Part shown: positions 28,710-40,785 of the stretch, in pieces
Layout of the letters: each line of letters begins with the position of its first letter
How positions within the stretch are numbered: the stretch's first letter is position 1
NCBI RefSeq assembly: GCF_000687475.1
Contig: NC_057316.1
Location: 2,418,001-2,482,000, forward strand
Direction of reading: 5' to 3'
From: Ustilaginoidea virens
Lineage: Eukaryota; Ascomycota; Sordariomycetes; Hypocreales; Clavicipitaceae
Length of the DNA: 64,000 nucleotides
Notes under the pieces: generated by a model
What the model saw: the letters and a program-made list of their open reading frames with translations, nothing else
What the model was told of the DNA's origin: nothing
Databases searched by the model: none
Position numbers and translations under genes: made by a program

Positions 28710-30198
28710 ATGGTCAGCGTAAGCAATCATCTGTCTTCACACTCACCACCTCGATATGGATGCTGGAACCCCTTCTGAATCGTCATGAGCATCGTGATCA
28801 ACAACGGAACGGAACTTAGCACAATGTACCTCGTGCCACGCAGGCTCGCACACCGGAGCAGCGCCAGCAAGAACTTGAAAAGATTCGCAAGTATCAAGAG
28901 CTGGAACAAAAGATGCGCCAAAAGGTAGCTTTACAACACGGGACAGTCACGGGACAGTCACGGGACAGTTCTGTTCTGCAAGCAATCCTGACAGTGCCTG
29001 TTGACCTGCACAGATGACCACGTCCAAGTACGACGACGAAACCTTCCGGCTAAGCTCAAAACTGCTCCGGCTCAACCCGGAATACTATACCATTTGGAAT
29101 GTGCGAAGAATCTGCTTCGACTCTTCTGTGTTGCCCCAGGAGCCCTGCGGCGATGGTAGTCTCTATCCAAGGATTTCCCGTCAGACGCCCTGAAGCTGAC
29201 AGTTTGGTAGGCAGCAACAAAGGTGAGCAGGAAAATGGCGAGTTGGAAACCGCAGCGCACGGCAAAAGTGCAAGGGTTGATGAGGACTTGTTTCGTTCCG
29301 AACTCGCCTTCACCATCCCCCTGCTCATGGAATTTCCCAAGTGCTACTGGATCTGGAAGTACCGCCTTTGGATCCTGCAGCGAGCCATTGAGAGGCTGCC
29401 GGTGACCGCAGCCCGGGCTATATGGGAGGACGAGCTGGGCTTGGTAGGCAAGATGCTTCACAAGGATCGCAGAAACTTCCATGCCTGGGGATATCGGCGC
29501 CATGTTGTTTCGGAGCTAGAGAGCACCAGCCTCGAGGGCAAGAGCATGGTGGAGGCGGAATTTCTCTACACCACCAGAATGATCCACATGGATCTTTCAA
29601 ACTTTTCGGCCTGGCACAATCGTAGCCAGCTGATACCCCGTCTCCTTGACGAGAGAAACGCCGATACAGCTTCCAGGAGAGCGTTTCTGGACGAGGGCAA
29701 GTTCCCACCGCCTCCCCGTTTGATTTGCGTCGAAAATTATGTCATAAGCCCCCTACCGATGTCTAACCCATTCTTTTTGCAGAACTTGCAATGGTACATG
29801 ATGCGCTCAACGTAGGCCCAGAAGACCAATCCCTGTGGTATTACCACCAGTCTCTTGTGCATTCCATCTCCGGAGCTACCCGTCATGGCCCAATCGTACG
29901 GGTCTTGTCGGTGGAAGAACGCCGGCAATACCTGCAGCGGGAGGTGGACTTCATGCAAGACCTCGTTGAGGACTATTCGGATGTGAAATGGATCTACCAA
30001 GCCCTGGTGCAATGCACGCTGGCTGTTGACCCGTTGCGGAACCATGAGCCGAAGGAGGCGGATAGGCAGCTTCTAGGCCAATGGTTGCAGCGGTTGAGGG
30101 AACTAGACACGCAGCGCAGGGGCCGATGGGATGAACTGCAACAGCATATCGGTATCGCCTCCCCATCGGTAGACTTTGGGAGATATCTTGCCGACTGA
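28710..30198 (+). CDS. BET4: Rab geranylgeranyltransferase alpha subunit
   Basis: Alpha subunit of the type II geranylgeranyltransferase that lipidates Rab GTPases with Bet2 and the escort protein. Five exons, join(28710..28718, 28820..28924, 29014..29155, 29211..29696, 29783..30198), 385 aa. Exon 1 codes for only three residues (MVS). Prenyltransferase-alpha (PPTA) repeats are visible as YYTIWNVRR, YWIWKYR, NFHAWGYRR, NFSAWHNRS and DQSLWYYHQ. Intron 4 is a GC-AG intron. The insertion between repeats 1 and 2 (GDGSNKGEQENGELET) is family-variable. The tiny first exon rests on splice sites and family N-terminus only. Confidence 0.92.
29697..29782 (+). other. GC-AG intron in BET4
   Basis: 86-bp intron with donor GAGG|GCAAGT and acceptor TTTGCAG|AACTT. 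With the GC donor, RRAFLDE joins ELAMVHDALN in frame. Using the nearby GT instead runs into TGA within six codons. Confidence 0.88.
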
Positions 30199-30646
30199 CT
30201 GGTGAAGTGTTGACGACATTGGCGTGCAGCTGTCATTCAGTTCAGGTTGACGGTTCTATTTGGTTCTATTTCACGAGTCTCTGTCTCTGAATACAAAAAG
30301 TATGAAAGCTGCTTTTGTTTTCCATGCAGGTTTGAGGTTGTTCTTTGATGAATGGAAACTCGAATAAGCAAATACGGAAAACCTGATCTAAGCCTGACCA
30401 GTACAGATCACCAAATTTGAAAGCTTTGAAAGGTGCTGTGGCATGAATAAACGTCTAGACGTCTCCACTGAGTTGGATTGAAGACGGCGGATTTCTCAGG
30501 CTAGCTACCGCTACAGGGATATGATGGCAGGGGCAGAACTTTTATCTTCTTTCCCGGTCTTTCTTTCTTTCTTTCTAAAAAAAAAAAAAAAAGATAATGA
30601 TGATAATACTAGTTTTAATTCACTCGACATAGGAGGCTTATATTCT

Positions 30647-30690
<44 letters not shown>

Positions 30691-30810
30691 ATACATGTGG
30701 TTTTTTTTTTCTATTTTGTTACCAATCTCTTGAATGAGCGACCGAGCGAGCGAGAGAGCACATGTCGGCTGCATACCCGCATTCCCTAGCTACGAAAGAT
30801 GGTACGGCAA
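30199..30810. other. Spacer between convergent BET4 and the 299-aa gene
   Basis: About 0.6 kb between two 3' ends. It contains a run of A at 30,578-30,592 and a 35-nt T run at 30,652-30,686. No gene is seen. Confidence 0.5.
30652..30686 (+). repeat. 35-nt poly-T tract
   Basis: Uninterrupted T run downstream of the minus-strand 299-aa gene. It could be part of a terminator-like region for that gene or a neutral homopolymer; its exact length is uncertain in any assembly. Confidence 0.9.
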
Positions 30811-31710
30811 TCACTCGTCTATTGCCATCGCAGACTCTGTAAAGGGTTCGAATTGCTGATTTTCCGCCAGTGTTAGATCCAGCTCAGGCCCCTCAAACAC
30901 GGGAGGCGACAGTTGTAGGTTGTGGAGCGCCTTGTCCGGTGTTCTGCTCACGAGTCTGCCTCGACGAAGGTTTTCGGCAAAGAGAAAATAACCTTCTGCG
31001 GCTTCAACAAGGTAAGACTGGAGGCCCCTACTTTCCAGGCGGATGCCGACATTAGAAAGCTTGAAATGCTTCTCAATGAAGCGGGCCCACCCTCGAGCGG
31101 CGGCTTGAACATGCTCATCGGTACCTAGTTGTCTCCAGCCAATGCCGAGAAGAATCGTAAAAGCGTCAATTACCAACGAGTTGCCGCATGCCGTGCTGAC
31201 AAGGTTGCCTTGCGAGTCTTTGCTTGCGCCGTCGTAGCAAGTGCCATGCAGAGACGCTTGCAGAGGTGCCTGGTCCGGACTGTGATCCAATCGCTGAGCT
31301 TTTCGGCTTCGACTTTCCATCTGGCTGGCGTTTTTCTCCTGAAACAGTCTTCGTCCTTGGTCGGTACTCTCTTCCACATAGGCACCTAACGGATAGCTGG
31401 AGGCATCGCTCACGAAGCCATTAGTAGGTTTGACCGACACCATACCATTGCCACCAGTCCCGTTATTCTGCCAAGAGTCGACATGCGGACGGCGTGAGTC
31501 GGGCTCCAGATTTGTTGATGCCTCATCGCGAGACCGTTTCCTTCCCCTAGACGTGGCTTGAATTTGAGGGCAACTAGCTGGTGTCGCGTTGAAATGCATG
31601 CCGGATGAATAGTGGCGCCCGAAAGTCCCAGCAGATAGCTGCGTTTGGTAAAGAGGCCGTGCTGGAATAACAACAACTGGAGACGAGATTTGGCGTGAAT
31701 ACATGGCCAT
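30811..31710 (-). CDS. Conserved-looking hypothetical protein, 299 aa
   Basis: Single-exon gene with an ATG at 31710. I do not recognise the family. The N-terminal half is low-complexity, Ser/Gln/Asn-rich, with a basic cluster (RGRKRSRDE, near residues 56-64) that could be a nuclear localisation signal. The C-terminal half, from about residue 165, has the look of a folded helical domain (NSLVIDAFTILLGIGWRQL, AARGWARFIEKHFKLSNVGI, YLVEAAEGYFLFAENLRRGR). An acidic tail follows. Base composition and codon use match neighbouring genes, which supports a real gene. It is convergent with BET4 and head to head with SYN8. Confidence 0.7.
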   Translation of the reverse strand: MAMYSRQISSPVVVIPARPLYQTQLSAGTFGRHYSSGMHFNATPASCPQIQATSRGRKRSRDEASTNLEPDSRRPHVDSWQNNGTGGNGMVSVKPTNGFVSDASSYPLGAYVEESTDQGRRLFQEKNASQMESRSRKAQRLDHSPDQAPLQASLHGTCYDGASKDSQGNLVSTACGNSLVIDAFTILLGIGWRQLGTDEHVQAAARGWARFIEKHFKLSNVGIRLESRGLQSYLVEAAEGYFLFAENLRRGRLVSRTPDKALHNLQLSPPVFEGPELDLTLAENQQFEPFTESAMAIDE

Positions 31711-31963
31711 GACGGCGTCTCTCTAAGCTAGACTGAACTGTTGATAAAAGATTAGTAGTTAACGATTGTCACAAACCGCACTGTCAGCTTCAGCTTCAGC
31801 TGATATAGATCGAAATCGAGCAAGTATGATGATGCGTCAAAAAAAAAAAAAGACTACACGATATCAGGCGATTGTCGAAAACGTCTGGCTGGGCTTTCGA
31901 GATTGTTAGGCCAGGACAAGGATGGGTTTAATTGAGATTATTCAGCGAGAGGCGCAGGAATTT

Positions 31964-32009
<46 letters not shown>

Positions 32010-32583
32010 AAAGAAAAGGAGTGGGATGAATCAAAAATTGGCGTTTTCGGCAATTGAGTAGTTGAATTGTCGTGGTAAGACGCGGCAGCTTGTCTCGTGG
32101 ACTATGTACAACGTCCTGGTGTTGATCGGAGTGGATTGAGGGCGATGCAAGAGCAAAGGGTGCCAGTTGCTACGGGTTGCTACGGCAGTTGGAGTTATCC
32201 TACAAGGCACATTGCTGAGGAGCCAGTCTGACTAATCCGAAGGCACGGTAAATCCCATGAAAGTCTGAAGAGGACCAGGTACCTAGGTACCTGCGTATCT
32301 CTTACTGTGGGACTTTTGACCTTTTCTCTTGATTGGTCGATGCCTAGCAGGGCCCACAAAATCACCTCTGCCCCTACGGAGTTCCCCGTACTGTGACGTG
32401 ACATCCAACTGGCCAATCCATCATCTCACATCTGAATCTGAACCTACTGTATATTCCCGTCAGCCCTCTGCTGCAAACACACCAGTCGACCCGATAAACC
32501 AAACCGCCGACATTCGCATAGCCACCAGACACTGGCGCATCCGCCCCAGCCACCCATCCCTGAAGCTAGACTCCTTCCCTGCC
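31711..32583. promoter_or_regulatory. Divergent upstream region of the 299-aa gene and SYN8
   Basis: About 0.87 kb between outward-facing starts. It contains an A run near 31,840, a 41-nt A run at 31,965-32,005 and a palindromic GGTACCTAGGTACC at 32,278-32,291. The A runs on the plus strand are typical nucleosome-excluding promoter elements; that role is an inference. Confidence 0.5.
31965..32005 (+). repeat. 41-nt poly-A tract in a divergent promoter
   Basis: Uninterrupted A run between the two outward-facing genes. Exact length is uncertain. Poly(dA:dT) tracts in yeast-like promoters exclude nucleosomes, which would suit a shared promoter. Confidence 0.9.
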
Positions 32584-33466
32584 ATGTCGAATCCCAGCCA
32601 GCTCTTCCTGCTATCAGACCACATCAAGCTATCCCTCCTGGAGCGCCAGCGCGCAACAGCCCTCGACCTCGACAACGGCACGCAAGACGGACACATCTCC
32701 CAGTCCCTGGACCAGTTCCGCACCGGACTGGCCTCTCTTGAGAAAGAGAAAGCCCGCCATGAGCAGCAAGGCAACACCGAGTACGTGCGACCCCTCCAGG
32801 GGCTTCCCCCCGCGCGCATGGACTGGGGTTCCGTCTGACCTTGACTTGTGTTTTTTTTTCTTTTTTTTGCTCTCTCCCAGGTCGGCAGCAGCTTTGGCAG
32901 ATTTCCTTTCGAGCCTGCAGCAGCAGTACGACGATCTGGCCGCCGAGTTCAACGGCTTCTCCAGCGCGTCCACAAGACAGACCCTCACCGAGCCGAATTC
33001 GAGCGAGCTAGGGCACGACTTCTCCCACGCAGCCTCCAGGAGGCCCAAAACTGTCCGCTTCAGCGATACGCCGCTTCCGCTGCCTCAGGAAGAGCTGTTC
33101 GGGGCGTATCGCGATGATCCGTCCGTAGATTCCGCCGCACGTGACGACCCGACCGCAGACATGACGAACCAGCAACTTCACCAGTACCATAGTCAGATTC
33201 TGGAAGAGCAGGACGAGCAGCTCGATCGACTGGGGCGGTCCATTGGACGCCAAAGGGAAATCAGCATGCAGATTGGCGATGAACTCGATAGCCACGTCGC
33301 CATGCTGGATGAGATGGATGAGATTGTGGACCGCCATCAAAGCCGTCTGGAACGTGCCAAAGGCGTGCTGGTAAAAGTATCAAAGGGTGCTGCAGAGAAC
33401 AAGCAGATGACTCTCATTGTTATTCTTATTATGATTTTGGTCCTCTTGATTGCCATCTTAAAGTAA
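32584..33466 (+). CDS. SYN8: Qc-SNARE of the syntaxin 8 / Syn8 type
   Basis: Endosomal t-SNARE. Two exons, join(32584..32780, 32881..33466), 260 aa. The N-terminal part (MSNPSQLFLLSDHIKLSLLE) is helical. The linker contains KTVRFSDTPLPLPQEELF, and the SNARE motif spans about residues 172-232. Its zero-layer glutamine lies in ISMQIGDEL (Gln196). The protein ends in a single C-terminal membrane anchor (MTLIVILIMILVLLIAILK) with no residues after it, as expected for a tail-anchored SNARE. Syn8 is preferred over Vam7 because of the anchor and the absence of a PX domain. Confidence 0.85.
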
Positions 33467-33872
33467 TTCTGGGGTTCAGACCCATCTTCTTCTTCTTCAT
33501 TTTCTTCTTCTTTCTTTTTTTCTTTTTCTTTTTCATCTGTTTCGGTTCTCTTTTTCGGGGCACAATGGCTATATATATCGGCATGAGAAGGCGCTCGGTC
33601 TCGCATCCCATTCATCATTGCTCTCTTCGTTACTTCATCACTTCTGTTACCTCCTACCTTCTGTCTTGGGGCCTCGAACATGGTTCATCACTGAAGCCAG
33701 CTTTCCTAAATCCTCCAAATTCTTTGATAAGCGTCGTTTTTATACCACTCATTACAAGACATGATAGTATCAATCGACTTTGGCTTGGCGCATCGATAAC
33801 CCTTCTTCAACTCTCGTGCCGTGCTGAAAATCTTAGCAATCAGTTTTACGGCCAGTGGATGAAATGAGTAGC
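33467..33872. other. Spacer between convergent SYN8 and AMA1
   Basis: About 0.4 kb. It begins with a pyrimidine-rich TTC/TTT stretch (33,484-33,535) after the SYN8 stop. No gene is seen. Confidence 0.5.
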
Positions 33873-36514
33873 TCATCTGATCACGTCTCCCTCCTTCATG
33901 ATTCCTTGCAAATCTTCGAGAATGTCGCTGCCCCGAAACATACTAGGCTTGGTGACTGCCTTGCTTCCTTTTGACGACCAGACTTCAAAAAATTTGACTT
34001 TTTCGTCACTAGATGCCACTACTATACATTCATTCACAACCGTCGAACGTCTGTCGCTATTCCTTTGTTTCTTAAAGACGCGAGAATAAGGGACGGCATG
34101 AAGAGCGCGAAGCTCTGTTTCCCAAGGAATGACTGCAATCCGAGAACAATCAGGCCAACTGAACACGGCGATGCGATATGGATGCTCCGGATGAGCATAC
34201 CCGAATGTGGCGGCTATTTCTCGTTTGGAGCTCGACCAAATCAGAGATGTTACCTGGGCTGCGACGGAGATGGTCGCCAGCGACGAGCCAGATGATGTGT
34301 GGAAAAAGTGAATCTGCTTGTCATTTGAGCCGCCACCGGTAGCCACAAGCCCTTTAAGCCATGGGCAAAACGCAATGGCCTTCACCGCGGCTTGATGTAC
34401 CTACATCTGAAGCTCACAGCCGGTAGAAAGATTTCGGATGTTCCTTGGCGGGATAACCACCGACAGGAGCTGTGATGATGCGCGTATGCCAACTATATTT
34501 TCATCATTTTGTCTGTCATGCTGGGCCGGGAGGTGGCTCCGGACTCTAGGTGCTTGGTCAGGGAGATCTGTGTCTCCCAAATTGACGCCTTGGAACGCGT
34601 CCTGGCTCTCGGAATGCAAACCAACATCATGCGGAGCAAGTACCTCGCATACTTGGAAAAGAGCACATAGGTTATCATTCGCTCCCGAAGCAAACAACTC
34701 TCCGTCAGCAGACCATGCCAGACCACATATCTGTTGTCTGTGAACTGAGATTCTGGCGACCAAGGTTATCGAGCCTGGCCAGTGGTGTGCCAGGTCTCTC
34801 GACCATTCAACAACATAGTAATACAAAGTTCCACTCTCATCTCCAACAACTAGGTCCTCTGTGGGGACTAGTTCATCTGAGCTGAACGGGTTGCAAGATT
34901 GTCGCAAAACGGGGCAGGATCGCCAGCTTAGGCAAGAGACCGCATGGGGTTGCTGTATTTCGAAGCGTGGCGCCGCCTCCGCGAGCGACATGACAACGAC
35001 TGAGCAATCTGATCGTCCAGCTGCAAAAACTCCCTTGTCGCCCTTTTCTGAAGAAAATGAGAGCGTCGTCAGCCAAACACCGTCGGACTGATGACCGTTT
35101 ACAGAGCGAACACCTTCTTTGTCTGACCAAGTGTACACAACGTTGCCCAAACCCACCGCAAGAGTTTGGAAACTTTGGGAATAAGCAAGAGTAGAACAGT
35201 AGAAGTCATTTCGAAGATTTGGAGCATCCAGAACCCTTTCGCGCTCAATTAGAGACGTAAGTTGGGAAATCGTTCGTAAAACCAAACAAAATCGACAACT
35301 TACCTGAAAGGAGCTACTGGCAGTGAGCGCGAGCTGGAGGGGTGATTTCTGGCTTTTCAAAAATTTATGTCAAACTCATCACACCATTGAAATTACTCTC
35401 GTTCAACATACTGAAGACTTGGGGATACGAGTCTGCTCTCTCGTGACTCCAGGACTCATTGGCGCCAACATACGTGGTGTCCAAGTGAAACGTTGATAGT
35501 GAAAAGGTGGGTTGCAAAGGAGACGCCGAGCTGAAGTCTAGAATTCTCCGGAAGAAATTCAAATCGAGCGCAAGACCGACAGCAACGTGAAACAATTTTT
35601 CGAACCTTGCCTGTCTTGGTTGTTCGTAAACGGAACGAGCAGCATAGGTCATTCTGCTCCTCTCTCGATGGATGACCAGAGCGTAATAATTTCCGCCCGG
35701 ATGCAACAGGCTTTGCGATGTAAGACGCGATACCGCAGCAGGTGGAGATTGCGTCGTAAATGCTGTCTGGGCCAAAAGGTCGACTTAAATGACACAGTTA
35801 GTTCCAGTCCAAGTATAACTTCTAACGATGTTCACACTCACGAAACCCTCGACGGGGCGGTAGAAATGGTGCAATTTGTGGTACATGACCAGACTGAGAT
35901 AGTAATAATGACCGTCCGAGGCGCAGATTGCCCAAGCCATGTCTGATACGAAGACTCATCAGCTGATCGGGTGTAGCAAGCCTGCTTGACTCCAAGCCAG
36001 TTCGATATCGCTCTGAAGAAGGTGCAGAATAGTCCCTAATGGGCACGTAACGATCGATTCCCGGATATCTTCTCTCCCGTCGCCCGTCACCTCCGGGGCT
36101 CCCATTTCTTCTGGTGGTGGATTCTGTCGGGTGATGATGCAAAGACGCTCCTAACCGGATAGAGGGATGGCAAATTATGCGGCCAGGAGGGTTACAGTCG
36201 AATGGATCAAAAAATTGAGAGGTAGCTGTGAGCCTTTGTATGAGCTCTTGTCTTATTTGTCTTATTTGGATTTTATGCGCTATGATGTGATGGGGGGGGG
36301 GGGGGGTCTTACTTCTGCGGCGAGGAGATTGCATCGAACCAGCTGACGGTCTGTCTTGATCAAATGCAGAACGTGAATTTGCTGACCTCGGAATGCCGGT
36401 TGTGGATTCCAGGTTCTCAATCTGAAACCACGCAACATTCACAGAAGAGGTTCTGGTAGGCTGCAGGCTGCTGGTCTCGTCACGGACGACCAAAAGGTGA
36501 CGAGAAGTTGCCAT
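33873..36514 (-). CDS. AMA1: Meiosis-type APC/C activator Ama1 (Cdc20 family), with an internal in-frame TAG
   Basis: WD40 co-activator of the anaphase-promoting complex used in meiosis and sporulation. Five exons, complement(33873..35235, 35304..35352, 35412..35783, 35842..36225, 36313..36514), 789 sense codons plus stop, if the internal TAG is counted as sense. The C-box is DRYVPIR (residues 125-131). The lead-in to the propeller is LPVAPF-RVLDAPNLRNDFY, formed by the exon 4-5 join. WD repeats include QICGLAWSADGELFASGAND, VKAIAFCPWLKGLVATGGG and VTSLIW. The C-terminus is an Ile-Arg tail, the APC/C-binding IR motif. Codon 614 is TAG (34401-34403), just before VHQAAVKAIAFCPW, with the frame open on both sides. 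The exon 3 acceptor is uncertain between two in-frame choices. It may be an edited gene, a mutant allele or an assembly error. Confidence 0.82.
36292..36306 (+). repeat. 15-nt poly-G tract in AMA1 intron 1
   Basis: Uninterrupted G run on the plus strand (C run in the transcript) directly after the GTAAGA donor of the first AMA1 intron (36226-36312). Confidence 0.9.
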
Positions 36515-37794
36515 TTCCCTGAATCTGGCACGACGGCTAGGGTACGACGGCTATTTCTAAGAATAAAGCAAGGAATGGGTTCAATTTGTATTCTTCTAAT
36601 TAGTGACAATGAGCTCCGGCTGGGAGCAACCAGCTGTTCATTAATAGTATAATAAAGGATAAGGCGACTGGCGATCGTTGTTGATAGCTAGGGAATCGCT
36701 TGTTACCGAGATCAAGACTGGCCGAAGTAGTGAGAACCTTACGAGCAAGTGGACAGGAGCGAATATTATAAACAAGGGACAGCGCAGCCGAGATGGGCAT
36801 TTCCGAAAGAGAACAAGAGGAATTGTTTCTGCATTTTTTTTCTACGTCAGGCAACAGAGAAACATGCTAAGGGCTCAGGAGCTATGCAGCAAGACACATA
36901 AGTAGGATTTTTCACGAGGAGACAGTGAGTTATCCGACTTTCTGTAAGAACACATGGCCGTTACCGGCAGAGGTGGAGGGAAATGCTGCCCATGACTCCT
37001 GGCTTGGTTGTGCAAAGACAACAGAAAAGGAAGTTGCGACCTGCCTGTTCTGTGCGATCAAGAGGCGAGAATACGCCACCTACCCAGAGCACGTTGAGCA
37101 AGTTGAGAAGGGAGCCATTTACACTATAATGTACGATAAGTTAAACACACGAGCGCCGCGAGCAGAAGCCGGGGAAAAGGCATTTCTCGCCAACTGTTAC
37201 GATTCTCTTTCGGAGCTTTGAATCATAGCATAGCAAGGGTTCAAGTTGAATTAGTGGGAACCTCTTCCCCATCCCTATTTCTGGCAGAGAACCAATGCGG
37301 CGTCTACTAAGGCTGCACGAAGATTGCACAACTATCCACAAGAGAAACAACAAGATGTACAAAGGATGCAACGAGTATCAAGCTTGTATGTGATTCTGCA
37401 TACCGAAGAGCACAAATGCTGATACTCTCTCAATTTAGCAGAAAGTCTGCTGGCGAGGCCTGCAGGAGAAAAGGGGCTGAAAGAAAGCGAACGGGGAAAA
37501 ACAGGCGATGCTGCGGAATACTGTTGTTGAATCTTGAATGGCAAGACGGTCTTGGCTGCAACCCAGGGAATAAGTAGTTTGCTGGCACAGAAACAGACAG
37601 ACATGGGCGTCGCCGAGAGAAAAAAAAAACAAGGTAAAAGGGAGTATTAAAGCGAAAATTCGAAGACAAGAAAAGAAAAAAAAGGGAGAGCGCAAAAAGG
37701 GAAGGACTAATCTCCATCACGATGCTTGCCTTGGCGTTGACCTTGGCATAACCGTTTGCCCGGTGCTTGACATGCCTCGATTGGTAAATGGTTT
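36515..37794. other. Intergenic region AMA1 to chitinase
   Basis: About 1.3 kb between the AMA1 start and the chitinase stop. Short open frames occur (36,925-37,221 plus; 37,430-37,720 minus) but lack family features. The latter is mostly low-complexity Phe/Ser from a T/C-rich strand. Confidence 0.45.
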
Positions 37795-39322
<1,528 letters not shown>

Positions 39323-39422
39323 CTTCTTGGTAATTACGTTCCTTCTTCTTTTCTGCGTTGGACAAAGGTGGTCGGTTGTCAAAGTTAAGCGGCCAGCGGA
39401 GCGCAACCAGGAAGGAAAACAT

Positions 39423-40612
39423 TAATGGAAAGAGCCGATTCTACCTCAGCATACAACTGACATAGCCCTGAGCACAGCAGGTGAAGACACGCCTGGCTTA
39501 TATTGGACAATAGCGATTTCAAGCCGATCCCCAGAATGTAAGGTGAAGGCTAATCTATTCCCCAACAGGCATCACATGTAGATGGATGATCCAAGCCCCG
39601 CGCGGCTCGCAGGGAAGGTCACTCACGAGTCGCTATCTTCTCGGCAGCTCTGATCTTGTGATGCTGTGTGGTCCTGGGAGAGTTGTTGGAAATGAGAAAT
39701 GAAATGGCATTACGCCACATTTGACCCGCCGAGTCAATTGACACACAGTCTGGAAACGCTGATGAGCTCGCCTAATTCGCGGTCGTGTCATTACAGCGTC
39801 GAAAGAGGTGGCAGACCCGCGCTTTGTTGTCGGAGGAGTTCTTCCTCTTCAAGCGGCGATTTGCGAGGCGAGATGTGGCTCCCCTTCCCGGATGACAAGG
39901 TCATGGGTGCTATTTCAGCAAAATCAGGAAAGAGCTCAAGTCGTTAGCGACCTGCTTCTGCAACGTTACCGACCCGGCATCTTACCTATCAAGATTCAAC
40001 CAAGGCGCTCACCAAATAGCTCAAGGAGGGGGCTTTTCGGGTGCAGAGATAGTCAATAGTCAACTGAGCCTTTTCCAGATCCACTATTCTCGTGTTGGAC
40101 CTCCATGCTACAGAATGTGTCATCGCTGGTGTTGATGGCTGGATCCCCTGGGCACCGCTGTCAGGATCGTCCTTGATCATGGATGATCATGGCATGGACG
40201 GCACTGATATAGATGGCGTCGATGCTACTGCTGGTCATGATGTCGACATATGCCCTGGGAAATACTAAGAGCACACTACCTCTGAATTCCAACAGATGGT
40301 TAAGTAAGGTCCTGTAAGGCAGTGAGGGATTATGTAATCACTACGGAGAATGTCTCTCTGCGTCTGCGAGTGGGTTGACAGACGACGTCAAGACATAGAA
40401 TGCAGCACAGCATCGACGTACTTGCCACTTGAATCAGTCCATGCCGCGTCCCTTCCCCGCCGATAGTCAATTTTACGTCCAATTTAAGTTTACACGCGAG
40501 ACGCCTTTGTCAAAGTCTATTCGGTGGGTGCTTTGCAAAACTAGTAGATGGTGCAGGTGCAAAGTTGGCAGGTGCAGGTTCGTAGATAGTTGTCGGAGGG
40601 AAATTGGCTGTC
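39423..40612. other. Intergenic region upstream of the chitinase, up to the transposon block
   Basis: About 1.2 kb of normal-GC sequence with no recognised gene. It holds the chitinase promoter and marks the last unique DNA before the retrotransposon cluster. Confidence 0.45.
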
Positions 40613-40785
40613 TGTAATGTGGATATCTGTCATGTCCGAGGTAGGATGTGCAGAGTTCCCCCTGGATTAGTAAGCCCTTAGGGGTACCCCCTATCCCACT
40701 ATAAATAGCTAGGAACACAAGTCTCTTAGAGGGGACTTGGTTCCTTCAATCAAGCATTATCGCATTTTCCCTATGCATTCTGATA
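40613..40785 (+). repeat. Probable 5' LTR of outer Copia element A
   Basis: About 173 bp beginning TGTAATGTGG, with a CTATAAATAG promoter-like box (40,699-40,708). It ends at the point where AT-rich sequence starts. It is followed immediately by TGGTAGCAATTGCG (40,786-40,799), which has the form of a primer-binding site starting with TGG, the complement of a tRNA 3' CCA end. The matching right LTR is not in the window, so both borders are tentative. Confidence 0.45.

Noticed and set aside
34401..34652. A 252-bp intron (GTATGC donor at 34,652, TAG acceptor at 34,401) that would remove the AMA1 stop
   Set aside because: It would join CALFQ directly to VHQAAVKAI, leaving the WD repeat blade too short, and the other AMA1 introns are 58-87 bp. 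Kept as the main alternative to editing, to be decided by RNA reads.
37430..37720. Phe/Ser-rich open frames on the minus strand downstream of the chitinase
   Set aside because: Produced by a T/C-rich strand; two overlapping frames are open and neither has a domain.
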